In this document: positions 5,112 through 5,729 of the stretch, in pieces
How positions within the stretch are numbered: position 1 is the first letter of the stretch
How the letters are laid out: each line of letters begins with the position of its first letter
Source of the DNA: Betaproteobacteria bacterium
Lineage (GTDB): Bacteria; Pseudomonadota; Gammaproteobacteria; Burkholderiales; CAIKXV01
NCBI GenBank assembly: GCA_947456915.1
Contig: CANGUQ010000273.1
Span: forward strand, 1 to 5,729
Direction of reading: 5' to 3'
DNA: 5,729 nt
The notes under the pieces: generated by a model
Told to the model about the DNA's origin: nothing
The model's input: the letters and a program-made list of their open reading frames with translations, nothing else
The model's database searches: none
Translations under genes and position numbers: made by a program

Positions 5112-5729
5112 TCACGGGTGAGCCGCGATGCCCGCAAGTCCCGCCTGCCGCACGCCGCCGACGATCGGCGGCTGCGGCGTGACCTGCATCGGTCCCGGGG
5201 CGCCGGTGGCCGGGTCGTACCAGCCGTCGGTCAGCGCGTACATGAACGACACCAGATCGGCGATGTCGCGGCTGCGCAGATTCGGTCTGGCCATCTTCGC
5301 ACAGTCGCGTCGGCCGGGCACTTCCGCGGCAGCCCAGCGTTCCGGGTTGCCGGGCAGGCAGGCGGTGGCATAGAAGCGCACGACTTCACCCAGCGAGGCG
5401 AAGCCGCCGTTGTGCATGTATGGCGAGGTCACTGCGACGTTGCGCAGCGTCGGCACGCGAAAACGTCCTTCCATGCCGGCGTGCCGGGGATCGCGTGCGA
5501 CTCCGAGGTCCACGAACCGGGCGCCCGACGGATTGATCGGCGGCGGCATCCGGTAGAACGGGCTCGCCGTGTTCGGCGGCAGTCCGAGGTTGTGGCTGCT
5601 GAAGTCGGTGAACAGCGGCGGTCGTCCGTCGCCGCCGTCGATCGCGTGGCAGGCGACACAGTTGCCACGCTGCGGGTCGCGGAACACCTCGTAGCCGCGC
5701 TGCTCGCCGGCGTTGAACTGCGCAAGGCC
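5112..5729 (-). CDS. MauG / di-heme cytochrome c peroxidase family protein, C-terminal part (5' end outside window)
   Basis: The - strand frame is open to the window edge; 205 residues up to the TGA are visible. CVACH (24-28 of the visible part) is a c-type heme attachment site, preceded by GEQRGYEVFRD, the usual lead-in of the second heme domain. RVPTLRNVAVTSPYMHNGGF (91-110) is the strongly conserved family segment, followed by the ASLGEVVRFY helix (111-120). The C-terminal tail (DIADLVSFMYALTDGWY) closes the domain. The first heme domain and signal peptide must lie to the right. Family members are periplasmic and either reduce hydrogen peroxide or, like MauG, use peroxide for oxidative modification of proteins or substrates. 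An apparent GTG start at 5687 is rejected because the preceding codons continue the family sequence. Tyr120 falls where bacterial cytochrome c peroxidases have a Met heme ligand and MauG has Tyr, by my alignment from memory. The Bug gene follows 73 bases downstream. Confidence 0.88.
   Translation of the reverse strand, partial: GLAQFNAGEQRGYEVFRDPQRGNCVACHAIDGGDGRPPLFTDFSSHNLGLPPNTASPFYRMPPPINPSGARFVDLGVARDPRHAGMEGRFRVPTLRNVAVTSPYMHNGGFASLGEVVRFYATACLPGNPERWAAAEVPGRRDCAKMARPNLRSRDIADLVSFMYALTDGWYDPATGAPGPMQVTPQPPIVGGVRQAGLAGIAAHP

Noticed and set aside
5039..5137. 33-residue N-terminal extension of the Bug receptor
   Set aside because: It would place an Arg-rich stretch ahead of a normal signal peptide and overlap the upstream gene; the ATG at 5038 gives the family length.
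3998..5182. 394-residue open frame on the + strand opposite the Bug gene
   Set aside because: It covers the well-supported Bug gene and the heme protein 3' end in antisense; no family features, Arg/Gly-rich.

Overview
The window is GC-rich DNA whose genes show strongly G/C-ending codons. A Bug/TctC-type periplasmic receptor without membrane partners, next to a GntR regulator and catabolic enzymes, is typical of Betaproteobacteria, especially Burkholderiales. That assignment is inferred from gene content, not from a marker gene. No rRNA, tRNA, CRISPR array, transposase or phage gene is visible.

Left part, + strand (1-2046): a promoter region holds a perfect 14-bp palindrome. It is followed by a GntR/HutC-type (UTRA) repressor and, one base after its stop, an MLE-subgroup enolase-superfamily enzyme. 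The pair looks like an autoregulated, translationally coupled operon for an organic acid or sugar acid whose identity the sequence does not give.

Intergenic 2047-2282: three near-identical GGGGCC(A/T)GGCCCC hairpins flanked by A and T runs. The outer two form 25-bp perfect inverted repeats around a roughly 170-bp block. The first hairpin is a good intrinsic terminator for the enolase gene.

Middle, + strand (2283-3819): a beta-hydroxyacid dehydrogenase (3-hydroxyisobutyrate / tartronate semialdehyde reductase family), then a small exported protein of unknown function. The latter's stop codon is the first triplet of a five-copy, 17-bp tandem repeat (3817-3901). The next 150 bases (3902-4054) hold only a GC-rich 12-bp palindrome and no gene I can support.

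Right part, - strand (5729-4055): the C-terminal part of a MauG/di-heme cytochrome c peroxidase-type protein runs in from the right edge, followed 73 bases later by the Bug receptor. The Bug gene converges on the exported-protein gene across the tandem repeat.

A plausible overall picture is uptake of a carboxylate (Bug), conversion by the enolase-superfamily enzyme and reduction or oxidation by the dehydrogenase under GntR control. Only the regulator-enolase coupling is directly supported. I see no clear sign of a wholly new system; the most unusual structures are the two intergenic repeat blocks.
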